This document shows, piece by piece, positions 23,911 through 33,222 of a DNA stretch of 35,629 nt. Made by a program: the position numbers and the translations under genes. How positions within the stretch are numbered: position 1 is the stretch's first letter; each line of letters starts with the position of its first letter. The notes below the pieces were generated by a model, which was given only the letters and a program-made list of their open reading frames with translations, did not search any database and had not been told where the DNA came from. The DNA comes from Elusimicrobiota bacterium (GTDB lineage: Bacteria > CAYTYR01 > UBA6262), in contig PMCA01000021.1 in the NCBI GenBank assembly GCA_003153935.1, forward strand, positions 1 through 35,629, written 5' to 3'.

Positions 23911-25116
23911 TTATTTCAACCACAATAACGGGTCTTCCGGCTTGCCGTCCTGCCTTATTTCAAAATATAGATTGGGTATCGCGGTATGCCCGTTCTTCCC
24001 GCTGCCCACCTTGCCGATAACCTGCCCCGGTAACACCTTATCGCCCTCCTTCACCAGGGCCATCCCCAAGTGAGCGTAAACCGTATAAAAATCATCGCCA
24101 TGGTCAATGATGACCATCAGGCCGTAACTTTTGAAAGTGTTGGCGTAAAGCACGCTACCCTGGTCGATGGCCCGCGCTTCCGTCCCTGCGGCCGCCTTGA
24201 TCTCGATGCCGTTATTTATCACGAACGCGTTCAGCTCGGCGTTTTTCTGCTTGCCAAAATTGCTGATGACCGGGCCGGCCAGCGGCCAGTCTAATGAAGC
24301 CTTTTTATGTACGTATTCCCGTTTCTTGTTCTTGGCCGCCGCCGCTTTCTCTTTTTCCAGGTGACTGACCTTGGACCGGAATTTATCTACCAGGTGCTGC
24401 AGGTCTGAGGACTCTTTTTTCAACTGGGCAATTTCATCTTCCGTACTTTGTCGCTGTTCCCTAACCTGTGCCAGCAGGCTGGCTTTCAATTGCTGCTGTT
24501 TGACCGCCACCTCTTCTTGTGCCCGGACCTGGCCCTGCAGCTCTTCCAACTGGCTTTCCTTGGCTTTAAGGTCGGTCTCCACTATCAAAATATCCGCTTC
24601 CTGCTGTTTGATCTGCTGGTACAAACTTGTATTCTGCCCGGTTATTACTCTTAAATATTTGTCATTGCGCACCAGCTGCTCATACGGTGCATTGCTTAAA
24701 ATTATGGGCAGGTATTCAAGATTGGCTCGCTGGTATTTATAGAGTATATACAGGTGCCGCCGCAACAGGTTCTGAGTCTGGATCGAAGCGGCCCTTTTAG
24801 CTATCAACCGCGCGTGGGCAAAGTCGATATCTTTCTGCACCTGGACTATTTTTTTGTTTAATTTATTGATATCCGCCTGGATCTTAGCCAACTCCCCGTT
24901 GATCCTGGCTAATTCCGCCGAGATGCCTTTCTCCCGGACCTTTAATTTTTCCGACTGCTGGTTCTTTTCCTTAATTTTACTTTTTATCTCGTCCAGGTTC
25001 TTATTCTTTTGCTGTATCTCATTCTTGTAGTTGTCGATATCCTCGGCGCGCGACCCGGCAGCGGCCGCCAGCAGGAACACCAGCAAAACCAGACAATTGA
25101 CCTTTGTATTTTTCAT
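23911..25116 (-). CDS. EnvC-like murein hydrolase activator (coiled coil plus degenerate LytM/M23 domain)
   Basis: A protein of 401 residues from the ATG at 25116, which overlaps the ftsX stop as TAATG. A signal peptide (1-25) is followed by a long coiled coil (about 25-255, rich in Lys, Glu and Gln) and a LytM domain (about 280-400). The first zinc ligand region reads INNGIEI instead of the active HxGID, so the zinc site is incomplete. A single HL of the HxH motif survives in YAHLG. This is the pattern of EnvC, which does not cut peptidoglycan but activates amidases when FtsEX changes shape. The adjacent ftsX supports this. A start at 25125 is also possible. Confidence 0.9.
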   Translation of the reverse strand: MKNTKVNCLVLLVFLLAAAAGSRAEDIDNYKNEIQQKNKNLDEIKSKIKEKNQQSEKLKVREKGISAELARINGELAKIQADINKLNKKIVQVQKDIDFAHARLIAKRAASIQTQNLLRRHLYILYKYQRANLEYLPIILSNAPYEQLVRNDKYLRVITGQNTSLYQQIKQQEADILIVETDLKAKESQLEELQGQVRAQEEVAVKQQQLKASLLAQVREQRQSTEDEIAQLKKESSDLQHLVDKFRSKVSHLEKEKAAAAKNKKREYVHKKASLDWPLAGPVISNFGKQKNAELNAFVINNGIEIKAAAGTEARAIDQGSVLYANTFKSYGLMVIIDHGDDFYTVYAHLGMALVKEGDKVLPGQVIGKVGSGKNGHTAIPNLYFEIRQDGKPEDPLLWLK

Positions 25117-25877
25117 TACGCGCATTTTTCTTTTACCCGCGGATGGAACAGGGAAAGTTGCAAGCCGGCCGTTTGGCACAGCAGAGTAATTAACGCGAAC
25201 TTTACCAGGTCATGGTTACTGAAGAATATGAAACGTCCCAATGGTTTGAGCATGAACGCGTAACCCCCACCCAGGATGATCAGGGCGCCGATCACGCTGC
25301 CCAGGTAGATCAACAGGGCCTCCGGATACAATTTTTTCTTATCTACCGCACCGGAGGAAGCCAGGCTGAAACTGTAAGCGTAGAATAACAGTAACAAACA
25401 GGTGCCATAAACCAGTATCGCGATGCCGCCTTTGGCCAGGTCCATCAAGCTGGCCATTTTCTGTATGCGTACCGCCTCCTGTTCCCCATATTTTATCTCA
25501 TCTACCCCCGGCATAGTCATGAGCCGGTCCACTAAAGGACGGACTCTTTGCAGGCTGGGGTCAGCTACCCTGATGACCAAAGACGCCGGTAAGGGATTCT
25601 CCCCCGCTACCTGTACCTGCCGGGCGATGCTGGTATCCTGGGTGAAATCAGCCAGAGCCTGGTCGGCGGAAACATATTCCAGGGACTGTACATTCGCCAG
25701 CATTTTTACCTGGTCGGTCAAAACCTGGACCTGGTCCGGCGGTAAGCCCGGCTTCAGGAATACGACCACCGACAATTTCTGCTCCAGGCGGTTAAGCAAA
25801 TGATTAAAATTGGCCACTCCCAGTAAAAAAAGACCGATAACCAGGAATACAATGCCGGTTATAAATTTATTCAACAT
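25116..25877 (-). CDS. ftsX: cell division ABC permease FtsX
   Basis: A 253-residue membrane protein with the FtsX layout. A first membrane helix (about 8-28) precedes a large extracytoplasmic domain (30-150, with VVFLKPGLPPDQVQVL and EYVSADQALADF). Three more helices and a loop follow. FtsX transmits ATP hydrolysis by FtsE to periplasmic amidase activators, and the next gene encodes an EnvC-like partner with its start codon fused to this stop. FtsE is normally encoded directly upstream, but here the upstream gene is csaB. GAGG upstream of the ATG supports the start. Confidence 0.93.
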   Translation of the reverse strand: MLNKFITGIVFLVIGLFLLGVANFNHLLNRLEQKLSVVVFLKPGLPPDQVQVLTDQVKMLANVQSLEYVSADQALADFTQDTSIARQVQVAGENPLPASLVIRVADPSLQRVRPLVDRLMTMPGVDEIKYGEQEAVRIQKMASLMDLAKGGIAILVYGTCLLLLFYAYSFSLASSGAVDKKKLYPEALLIYLGSVIGALIILGGGYAFMLKPLGRFIFFSNHDLVKFALITLLCQTAGLQLSLFHPRVKEKCA

Positions 25878-25887
25878 AATTTTATCC

Positions 25888-26946
25888 TCAGGTTTCGCGA
25901 TTTATCAGTTCCAGGGCCAGACGAGCGTTCTCCCTGGCGCCGTTCCGTAAATTTTCCAGCAGTAAATTCTGTTCTTTGACGATGGCATTCTTGGTGACAA
26001 CCGCTTCCTCCACTTTTTTTATGATCCTTTCCTTGCCGACCGCGCTCTGGCGGAATAAGCGCAGAAAATTATCTATCTTGGGATCATAATTTATGCCGAT
26101 CATGGGCTTGCCGCAGACCGCCGCCAGGATCAAGGCGTGCAGGCGCATGGAAACCAGGATATCCACCTCGTCGTAAAAAGCGAAAATATCGGTCAACTTA
26201 TCCCAGACCTCCAGTTCCACTGTGTCTTTGAGATTTTCTTTTATCGCCAGGCTCAACTTCAAGTCATTGGGATCCTGGAACGGCAGCAGGACAACCCGGA
26301 CATTACAGGTGTGTATCATCTTGAGCAGGATATCGCACCAGGATTTCACGCTTTGGAGCTTTTCCTTATCCTGGCGCAGCACCACTCCCACGCCCAGCTT
26401 GCCGCGGCTGGCACCGGACGGACAGTCCGGATGCGCTAAACCTAGAACCGGGTCGGCAGTGATCTTAATGATCCCTTCATTTATCCCCAGGTCGCGCAAT
26501 AACTCCAGTGATTTATCTTCCCGCAGGGTGATCAGGTCCATTTTATTGAGCCAGCGCCTGACCAGTGAGCGGGACAGGGACCGGTTCAAAGGGCCGATTC
26601 CCTGGGCGTAAAGCATTACTTTCTTATGGAATATTTTCTTGGCGATATAACCCCAGCCCAGGTAATAAAGTACGCTGCCCTGGCCGGTGGTATCCTGCAA
26701 AAGCCCGCCGCCGCCGCTGATAAATAACTCGCACTGGCGCAGGGCCTTAATTATGTGCGGTATATTCATCCGGGAAACGGAATTTATCGACGGATGCAGG
26801 TTAACCGTGCGCCAGGGACTGGCGCTGATCACGGTTATATCCATATTAGGGTCAAGCGCGCGCAAATGCTCAATGATCGCTTTCAGGATCAACTCGTCGC
26901 CCAGGTTATCAAAACCATAATAACCGGAGATCAGAATTTTAGACAA
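25888..26946 (-). CDS. csaB: polysaccharide pyruvyl transferase CsaB
   Basis: A 352-residue protein matching CsaB. It opens with ILISGYYGFDNLGDELIL, followed by LFISGGGGLLQD, YAQGIGPL, the ITLREDKSLELL block and the C-terminal LVSMRLHALILAAVCGKPMIGI. CsaB adds pyruvate ketals to cell-wall polysaccharide, which in Gram-positives lets SLH-domain proteins attach. In a diderm a similar modified polysaccharide may anchor S-layer or outer-membrane proteins. Its start overlaps the end of the DUF5693 gene by 16 bases. These two genes are frequent neighbours in other bacteria, so they probably work on the same polymer. Confidence 0.93.
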   Translation of the reverse strand: MSKILISGYYGFDNLGDELILKAIIEHLRALDPNMDITVISASPWRTVNLHPSINSVSRMNIPHIIKALRQCELFISGGGGLLQDTTGQGSVLYYLGWGYIAKKIFHKKVMLYAQGIGPLNRSLSRSLVRRWLNKMDLITLREDKSLELLRDLGINEGIIKITADPVLGLAHPDCPSGASRGKLGVGVVLRQDKEKLQSVKSWCDILLKMIHTCNVRVVLLPFQDPNDLKLSLAIKENLKDTVELEVWDKLTDIFAFYDEVDILVSMRLHALILAAVCGKPMIGINYDPKIDNFLRLFRQSAVGKERIIKKVEEAVVTKNAIVKEQNLLLENLRNGARENARLALELINRET

Positions 26947-28847
26947 AGCTGCTCCCCTTTTTCATCGGTTTTGATATAACGCTGGTAGATCCAGATCAGG
27001 ACCCAACCGGCCAGCAGGCCCAGCCACCAGCCGTTGAACGATCGCAGCAATGAGATCTTAAGCGGCGTATGCGCGTGGCAAAAGGTGTTCAACAGGGAAA
27101 CCTGGCCGATCAATCCGCCGAGCCAGAGCAGTATATTCTGGCGGCGCTTTAGTCCCAGGAATATGGCCAGCAAAAGCAATGGATGCCCGAACAAAAACTC
27201 TTTGGTGCGGGGACGGACCCATAGTACCCGCTCCAGCCAGCCGCGCAACTGTTCTTCCTGCGCGCTGACGAAAATACTGCCGTTGTTGCCGCTGCGCCAC
27301 AGGTAGATGACCAGCCCGCCGGTCACGATCGCCAGTATTAATAGATGCTTATAAGAGACCTTTTGTTCCCAAAACTTTTTCCAGGGATAATCCCGGTCGG
27401 TATAAACGAACCAGGAGAAGATCAGCAGCGGCGGCAGGGTCAGGGCGAGCTTGGTGCCGGAGAAAGCGCCTAATTTCTGCCAAAAATATTGGCCATGAAG
27501 CAACCCGGTTATTAATATCGCCCCCGCCAGGGTCAGCGCCGTGCCGGCGGTGAATACCTGGGCAGCTTTAAAATAATTGGGCCCGGGGTTCTTCTCTATC
27601 CGGGCCTGAATAGCGATCATTGCCCAGGTCGGGAAAATCACGCTGGCGGCCAGCGCCATAAATTTTGCCGCAGTTACGGCCGGCAGGAACAACGGCAGGG
27701 AAAATAACAGGATACCTCCCGCCAATAAAAATCTCAGGGTTGACTCGCCCCAGTGAAAAACCTGTTCCAGCATCAGTAACAGAGCGGCCAGCACTCCCAG
27801 ACCGAGCAGGAAAATATTAAGCCGGCGGACCGGCACCGCCGTCGTAGCGGCAACCCCGTCCAATATAAAGCCGCTCCGTTCAAGCCGGGAAGATATTTGT
27901 TTCAGATAGCCAAGATTAAAATCGTAAAGGCTCAAACCGTCGCCGTTAATAGTTTTATTGAAGAATTGGATGTAAAGCAACCGTACGTTCCTTTCGCGTA
28001 CGGCCCGCAACCACCGTTCCACCAGACCGGTAAGGGTTACTTTGTGTTTCTCATCCTCGATATCACGGATCTCTTTTTCACTGATACTATGGACCCGGAC
28101 CACATTGGCCTGCAGCCGGGCGGACCTGAGCAAGGTATCCATACCCGCCTGGGAAGTAAATTCAATAACTCCCAGACGCGCCTTAATATTCTCCAAGCCG
28201 CTAATAACCTGGGGTAATTCAACCGGATATCCGGGTATTGTCTTGCCCGCGAAAATAATCGCGTCTACTTCCGGCCAGTCGGACGGTGCCAATCCGGAAA
28301 ACAGAGGGAAACTGCGTGGCCGCAGGACGACCGGTAAACCGGCCTGCCGGGCCAGTTCTATCAGGCCGGCGTCAAAACCCAAGCCCGCTTCCTCTTCCAG
28401 GTCGGGGTCTACCGCGGTCAGTCGTATCACCGGGGTGCCGGAGTCGTTGTAAACCTTTATCCGGTCCTGACCCAGAAGGCCAGACAAGCGTTCCGCCAGA
28501 CGTTTATTCAAAGAGTTGTCTTCAGGCAGGATATAGGTACAGCGCGGACTGCTGAATATAGGATTAAGCCGGCTGCCGTAGATAATATCGATACGGCCCC
28601 GTTTTTTCAATGACGAAAGAGTGTCTTCACTTATGGCCAGGGCAGTGGCGCCGCTGGCTTTCATCTCGGCCAAAGCCTGGGGGAAAGATTTCCCGGTGCG
28701 CCGGGCAAGGTCGAACAGGCCGTCGCCATCTACCGCGATCTCCACATAACGGTCATGGTTTTCCAGCAAGATCCTCTGGGCCGCTAATACCAGCGCCCAC
28801 AGCAGGCTCATTATGAAGATAGCGGGAAGTATATATTTTTTTAACAA
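26931..28847 (-). CDS. DUF5693 family multi-pass membrane protein
   Basis: A 638-residue protein. A single N-terminal helix (about 5-24) anchors an extracytoplasmic domain of roughly 320 residues with a TIM-barrel-like run of motifs (LFDLARRTG, ALAISEDTLSSL, LPVVLRPRSF, LGVIEFTSQAG, VVRVHSISEKEI). About eight or nine membrane helices make up the C-terminal half. The pattern matches DUF5693, a family of unknown function that often sits next to csaB, as it does here with a 16-base overlap. A role in synthesis or modification of the pyruvylated polysaccharide is likely from context but unproven. It begins at the base directly after the glgA stop codon. Confidence 0.85.
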   Translation of the reverse strand: MLKKYILPAIFIMSLLWALVLAAQRILLENHDRYVEIAVDGDGLFDLARRTGKSFPQALAEMKASGATALAISEDTLSSLKKRGRIDIIYGSRLNPIFSSPRCTYILPEDNSLNKRLAERLSGLLGQDRIKVYNDSGTPVIRLTAVDPDLEEEAGLGFDAGLIELARQAGLPVVLRPRSFPLFSGLAPSDWPEVDAIIFAGKTIPGYPVELPQVISGLENIKARLGVIEFTSQAGMDTLLRSARLQANVVRVHSISEKEIRDIEDEKHKVTLTGLVERWLRAVRERNVRLLYIQFFNKTINGDGLSLYDFNLGYLKQISSRLERSGFILDGVAATTAVPVRRLNIFLLGLGVLAALLLMLEQVFHWGESTLRFLLAGGILLFSLPLFLPAVTAAKFMALAASVIFPTWAMIAIQARIEKNPGPNYFKAAQVFTAGTALTLAGAILITGLLHGQYFWQKLGAFSGTKLALTLPPLLIFSWFVYTDRDYPWKKFWEQKVSYKHLLILAIVTGGLVIYLWRSGNNGSIFVSAQEEQLRGWLERVLWVRPRTKEFLFGHPLLLLAIFLGLKRRQNILLWLGGLIGQVSLLNTFCHAHTPLKISLLRSFNGWWLGLLAGWVLIWIYQRYIKTDEKGEQLCLKF

Positions 28848-30308
28848 TTACCGCGTTTCCTTCTTGTGTGCCGCTTTTTCGTACAATTCAATATATTCCG
28901 GTATCACTTTATCCCAGGAGAAATCGCTTTTCATGGCATTGCTCACCAGCTTGGCCCATTCGGCTTTTTTCTGGTACAGGGCCACGGCCCTCTTAATGGT
29001 TTGGACCAGGGTGGCGCCGGTATATTCTTTGAAAGAGAACCCGTTGCCCTTGCCGCTGGTCGGGGAATATTCTTTGATGGTGTCGGCTAATCCGCCGGTT
29101 TCATGCACGATCGGGATAGTTCCGTACTTCAGGGAAATAAGCTGTCCCAGCCCGCAGGGCTCGAAATAAGAAGGCATCAGGAACATATCGCTGCCGGCGT
29201 AGATCTGGTGCGCCACTTTATTGTCAAAAGTAATGTTAATGCTGGTCTTTTTTGGATATTTCTTGCCGATGGCTGCAAACAGATTCTGCAGGTCGGTATC
29301 TCCTTTACCCAGCAGGACAAATTGCAGGTCCAGTTTCATTATTTCTTCCATGGCTTCACCCAAAATGTCGAATCCTTTTTGCGGATCCAGCCGGGAGACT
29401 ATGCCGATCACCGGCGTCTTAGCGCTGTAGGGAAGTTTGCAATTCTGCAGGAATTTCTTTTTGCCCTCTTCCTTATTGGCTAAGGTCTTGGCATCATAGT
29501 TAAATTCCAGGTGCGTATCGGTGCGAGGATTCCATTCATCGTAGTCGATGCCGTTAATGATCCCATACAGATGCTCCTGGCGGTTCTTCAAAACGCCGTC
29601 GAGACCGCGGCCGAATTCTTCGGTCAGGATCTCCTTGGCATAGGTTTTACTGACGGTGGTAACGATATCGCTGTAAACAATACCGCCTTTGATAATACAC
29701 ATACTGCCCCAAAACTCCAGTTTCTCGGGGGTAAATTCCTCGAAGGAAACCCCGGCCAGGTACATCAACTCGCGCGGGTAACTGCCCTGGTAAGCCAGGT
29801 TGTGTATGGTGAAAACCGTGCCGGTCTGGGCGAAGAATGAATCGTATTTATAGCTGGTCTTCAGGAAGGTGGGCACCATCCCGACTTGCCAGTCGTGGGC
29901 ATGGATGATATCGGGCTGGAAATCTATGGCTTTCAGCCCCTCCAGCACCGCTTTGGAGAAGAAGACGAATCTCTCGCCGTTATCTTCATAGTCGCCCGTC
30001 GCCGTGCGATAAAGCTCATCGCGGTTGAAATAGCCCGGGTTATCCACGAAATATACCGGAACACCTTCCACCTTGGTGGAGACTTTCAAATCGGCTTTTT
30101 CTATTTTTTCTCCCATGGGTATCTGCAGGCCCTGGTAAACGGTTTTTAAAGCAAAAGCCTTGGCGTCAACTTTTTTGTAATTCGGTAAGAAAACGACTAC
30201 GTCATGACCTTGCTGTTTCAGGACTTTGGCTAAAGCGCCAGCTACATCGGCCAACCCGCCGGTCTTGACAAAAGGCACGCATTCCGAAGCTGTAATTACG
30301 ATCTTCAT
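28848..30308 (-). CDS. glgA: glycogen synthase (GT5)
   Basis: A 486-residue protein of standard GlgA length. It transfers glucose from ADP-glucose to the end of an alpha-1,4-glucan in the cytoplasm. The ADP-glucose-binding KTGGLAD motif is at residues 15-21, with the HAHDWQ block in the N-terminal domain. The C-terminal Rossmann domain carries IVSRLDPQKGFD and the SYFEPCGLGQL motif with the catalytic-region Glu. It lies 18 bases after galT and abuts the DUF5693 gene with no gap. Branching enzyme and ADP-glucose pyrophosphorylase are not in the window. Confidence 0.97.
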   Translation of the reverse strand: MKIVITASECVPFVKTGGLADVAGALAKVLKQQGHDVVVFLPNYKKVDAKAFALKTVYQGLQIPMGEKIEKADLKVSTKVEGVPVYFVDNPGYFNRDELYRTATGDYEDNGERFVFFSKAVLEGLKAIDFQPDIIHAHDWQVGMVPTFLKTSYKYDSFFAQTGTVFTIHNLAYQGSYPRELMYLAGVSFEEFTPEKLEFWGSMCIIKGGIVYSDIVTTVSKTYAKEILTEEFGRGLDGVLKNRQEHLYGIINGIDYDEWNPRTDTHLEFNYDAKTLANKEEGKKKFLQNCKLPYSAKTPVIGIVSRLDPQKGFDILGEAMEEIMKLDLQFVLLGKGDTDLQNLFAAIGKKYPKKTSINITFDNKVAHQIYAGSDMFLMPSYFEPCGLGQLISLKYGTIPIVHETGGLADTIKEYSPTSGKGNGFSFKEYTGATLVQTIKRAVALYQKKAEWAKLVSNAMKSDFSWDKVIPEYIELYEKAAHKKETR

Positions 30309-30326
30309 ATTCCTACCCCCGCTCTC

Positions 30327-31337
30327 TTATAGTTTAAAATCAATTTCGGCTTCGCGCAAATATTTGGTCGCGTCTTCGGGCAAGGTCGGGTTGATGTGGA
30401 ACCCAGTGCCCCACTCAAAGCCCGCCACCCTGGTAAGTTTCGGGATAATTTCAATGTGCCAGTGGTAATAAGGCAGGTTGCTCATGTTCAACGGCGAATT
30501 GTGCAGGATAAAATTATAGGCCGGCTTGACCAGGACCTTATCCATGCGCAACAAAATATCTTTCAAAATTCCCGATAGCTGGGAGATCTCTTTTTTCTGG
30601 ATATCTTCAAAGGAAGCGGCGTGGCGCTTGGGCATGATCCAGGTCTCGAACGGGAAACGCGCCGCGAACGGGGCGATGGCGATATGCGATTCGTTCTCGC
30701 TGATCAGTCGGACCTTGGAGGCGATCTCCTGCTTGATCATGTCGCAGTAGACGCAGCGCTCTTTATAGTCATAGTATTTTTTACTGCCGGCAACTTCTTC
30801 ATTCACGCGCTTGGGGATGATCGGCGTAGCGATCAGCTGGGAATGTGAATGCAGCAGGGACGCCCCGGCGGCAAAACCATGGTTCTTGAAGATCAGGATA
30901 TATTCGAAGCGGGAATCTTTCTTCAGGTCCACGATCCGGTCCCGGTAGGCCCAGAGGATCTCCTCGATATGCTTCAGGTCCAGGTCAGCCAGGTTCTTCT
31001 GGTGGTCGGGACTTTCAATGATCACCTCGTGGGCGCCGATGCCGTTCATTTTATCGTACATGCCTTCGCCGGTCCGGTTCAGAGCGCCCTCTATTTGTAG
31101 AGCCGGGTATTTGTTGGGCACAACTCTTACCCACCAGCCGGTCTCGTTGGGCTTGGACCCGTTGGTCCGGTAAGCCAGGATCTCCGGGGGGGTCTTGCTT
31201 TCATTACCCGGACAAAACGGACAATGCTTAAAATCGGCCTGTTCTTCTTCTTTTTCAAAGTCGGTGGGCCGCTTGGAACGCTCGGTAGCGATAATAACCC
31301 AGCGCCCGATAATGGGATCTCTTCTAAGTTCCGGCAT
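30327..31337 (-). CDS. galT: galactose-1-phosphate uridylyltransferase-type HIT nucleotidyltransferase
   Basis: A 336-residue protein of the GalT branch of the HIT superfamily. It opens with LRRDPIIGRWVIIA, has a zinc-type pair Cys39 and Cys42 (CPFC), His103 in the GAHEVIIESP block, and the catalytic HSHSQ (residues 163-167). GalT swaps UMP between UDP-glucose and galactose-1-phosphate in the Leloir pathway, which would suit the beta-galactosidases and epimerase in the window. The HxHxQ motif is HSHSQ rather than the HPHGQ of enteric GalT, a form shared with related ADP-sugar phosphorylases. With glgA next door the substrate is therefore not fully certain. GAGGAG lies upstream of the ATG. It is the first gene after a strong promoter. 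Confidence 0.9.
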   Translation of the reverse strand: MPELRRDPIIGRWVIIATERSKRPTDFEKEEEQADFKHCPFCPGNESKTPPEILAYRTNGSKPNETGWWVRVVPNKYPALQIEGALNRTGEGMYDKMNGIGAHEVIIESPDHQKNLADLDLKHIEEILWAYRDRIVDLKKDSRFEYILIFKNHGFAAGASLLHSHSQLIATPIIPKRVNEEVAGSKKYYDYKERCVYCDMIKQEIASKVRLISENESHIAIAPFAARFPFETWIMPKRHAASFEDIQKKEISQLSGILKDILLRMDKVLVKPAYNFILHNSPLNMSNLPYYHWHIEIIPKLTRVAGFEWGTGFHINPTLPEDATKYLREAEIDFKL

Positions 31338-31383
31338 TTTTACTCCTCGGGTTCAGATCTCGGATAAGCAGCGTATAAAGTAC

Positions 31384-31413
31384 ATAATATAGAAATAAAA
31401 CGAACCTTGTCAA
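31384..31413 (-). promoter_or_regulatory. sigma70-type promoter of the galT-glgA-envelope operon
   Basis: On the minus strand TTGACA (31413-31408) precedes overlapping -10 candidates TATATT (16-base spacer) and TATTAT (18-base spacer, 31389-31384). The galT ATG is about 47 bases further on. It lies in a 94-base gap, the largest between 35.5 and 21.6 kb apart from the repeat-bearing gap before tsaD. Confidence 0.72.
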
Positions 31414-31431
31414 GAGATTAATACAGTCCGT

Positions 31432-33222
31432 TCAGGGGGTTTTGAGCTGGGCCAAACTATCTTTGGCCATAGTCGAATTTGGGTTAAGCGCCAGGGCTTT
31501 TTCAAAGGCCGCGCGCGCGGCCGGCAGATGTCCCAGCACCAGCTCCGTGATCCCGTAATTAACATATATTTCTTCATAACCGAAATTAATTTCCAGGGCT
31601 TCCTGGTAAGTGCTCTCGGCTTCCAAAAGCCTTTCTTGGCGGTAATAAGCATTGGCCAGATCGTAGGCGATATCTATATTGAACGGAAAAATGGCAAAGG
31701 CCTTTTCCAGCTTGTCGACTTCCGCCGCTAACAGGGTCTTTCTCTGGGTCTCCGGCAGATCCGCCTGCATACTTACCGCCAGATAGCGCATAGCCCGGAA
31801 ATGACCCAGCGAAGCCGTCATCTTAAGGACGTTATACCCGATAATCATCATGAAAACAGCAAAAGTGACCAGCCAGGTCATTTTACTGGCCCAGGAAGAA
31901 AAACTGATATTCTGGACGCTTTCACCGGTTAAGCCTAATCCCATTATTAGCCCTACCCCGCTCCAGAAAAACAATGCCGGGGAAACAAAATGCAGGGAAA
32001 CGTTGAACAGGCTGTCAGTTATCATACCCAGCAGCCCGGCAAATACAGCGACCGCCAGCAGTTTATCGGCCGGCAGGGTTTCCGCCCTCAGGACCAAATT
32101 GGTCCGCTTGAACAGGATCCTGAGAAAATATAACCCCAACAACAAACCGAATATCCCCAGTTCCGCGGCCACCTGCAAAATTTCGTTATGGGCATGGTTA
32201 GCATGGGTCCGTAGCGGAGCTACCGCCGGGTTCAGGAGATAACTGGCCTGGTAAGAAGGATAAAACAGTTCAAACAGTCCCCAGCCCTGCCCCAGGAGAG
32301 GATGCTTGATGAACATCTCCCCGGCACAGGACCACATCAGGAACCGCTGGTTTAACGAAGTGCCCATTCCCATGGGATTAAAAGAAGCTGTGCCCCTTTC
32401 CAACAACAATTCTTTTTTGGATGATAACAATACCGTCCCGGCTGCCAGCAACAGCACTACCGCCAGGATCTTCAATATCATCCCGGTTTGCTTCTTTAAA
32501 CCCAATTGTAACAGGTAGATCATCAGCACCGCTATCGACACTGTGATACCCAGCCAGGCGCTGCGGGCGGAAGTGGCGACCAGCGTAGTCACCGCCAGTA
32601 ACAATAGAAAGCCCAGGACCGCTTTTAGCTTAATACCCGTGGCTGCCAGCCAGTTTACCAGGATAACCGGGATCGCCAGAACGAGGAAGCTGGCCAGGAA
32701 AGCCGGATTGCCGAAAGTGGAGGTAACCCGGCCCTGGAAATAGTCAATTGGCTTGGGGAAGAAAGGCTCCACGCCGAAGTACTGCAGGAGTCCGTAAACG
32801 CAGGCTAAGAAAGTTACGATAAAAATCACCCTGGTAAAAGCTGTTTTAAAGAACTCCGATCGGGCCAGGTAAAAAGCCAGGTAAAACACCAGCACGCAAT
32901 TCAGGACCAGGAAAAGCAGGTTGTCCATGCCCATAAAAAAAACGGCTTTGATCCCCTGAGGGTTGTGCCAGGCAGCTCCGGCTAAAGATAAAAAGGCCAG
33001 GGCCAGCCAACCGGACCAAAACAGGTCCAGAGGCGACGCCGGCAAACGCATGCCATCTTTGAACGAGAGCATTAAAAGGACCAGCATGACCAGGGAAATT
33101 CCGCAGTTCAGCAAAACCCCCTGTATCAGGAAAGGGTTCTTGGCCAGGTTCACCAGGAATACCAGAGGCGTGACCAGCAGCAAGCCCAGGAAAATTTGCG
33201 CCACTAATTTTTCTTTGTTCAT
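31432..33222 (-). CDS. O-antigen-ligase-like (Wzy_C) membrane protein with TPR tail, second copy
   Basis: A 596-residue protein with about twelve membrane helices. The O-antigen ligase/polymerase core shows FGNPAFLASF, a conserved Arg in SARSAWLG, KHPLLGQGWG and the HAHNEILQVAAELG block. The last 110 residues are TPR-like repeats (ANAYYRQERLLEAESTYQEAL, NYGITELVLGHLPAARAAFEKALALNP). Such proteins join or polymerise surface glycans on the outer face of the inner membrane. Some family members glycosylate proteins instead, such as pilins. It overlaps the upstream paralogue by four bases (ATGA). The acceptor is unknown; the prepilin in this window is one possible candidate. Confidence 0.86.
   Translation of the reverse strand: MNKEKLVAQIFLGLLLVTPLVFLVNLAKNPFLIQGVLLNCGISLVMLVLLMLSFKDGMRLPASPLDLFWSGWLALAFLSLAGAAWHNPQGIKAVFFMGMDNLLFLVLNCVLVFYLAFYLARSEFFKTAFTRVIFIVTFLACVYGLLQYFGVEPFFPKPIDYFQGRVTSTFGNPAFLASFLVLAIPVILVNWLAATGIKLKAVLGFLLLLAVTTLVATSARSAWLGITVSIAVLMIYLLQLGLKKQTGMILKILAVVLLLAAGTVLLSSKKELLLERGTASFNPMGMGTSLNQRFLMWSCAGEMFIKHPLLGQGWGLFELFYPSYQASYLLNPAVAPLRTHANHAHNEILQVAAELGIFGLLLGLYFLRILFKRTNLVLRAETLPADKLLAVAVFAGLLGMITDSLFNVSLHFVSPALFFWSGVGLIMGLGLTGESVQNISFSSWASKMTWLVTFAVFMMIIGYNVLKMTASLGHFRAMRYLAVSMQADLPETQRKTLLAAEVDKLEKAFAIFPFNIDIAYDLANAYYRQERLLEAESTYQEALEINFGYEEIYVNYGITELVLGHLPAARAAFEKALALNPNSTMAKDSLAQLKTP

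Noticed and set aside
25117-25179. Longer N-terminus of the EnvC-like protein starting at 25179
   Set aside because: It would put a proline- and arginine-rich stretch before the signal peptide and overlap ftsX by over 60 bases. The TAATG junction at 25116 is more natural.
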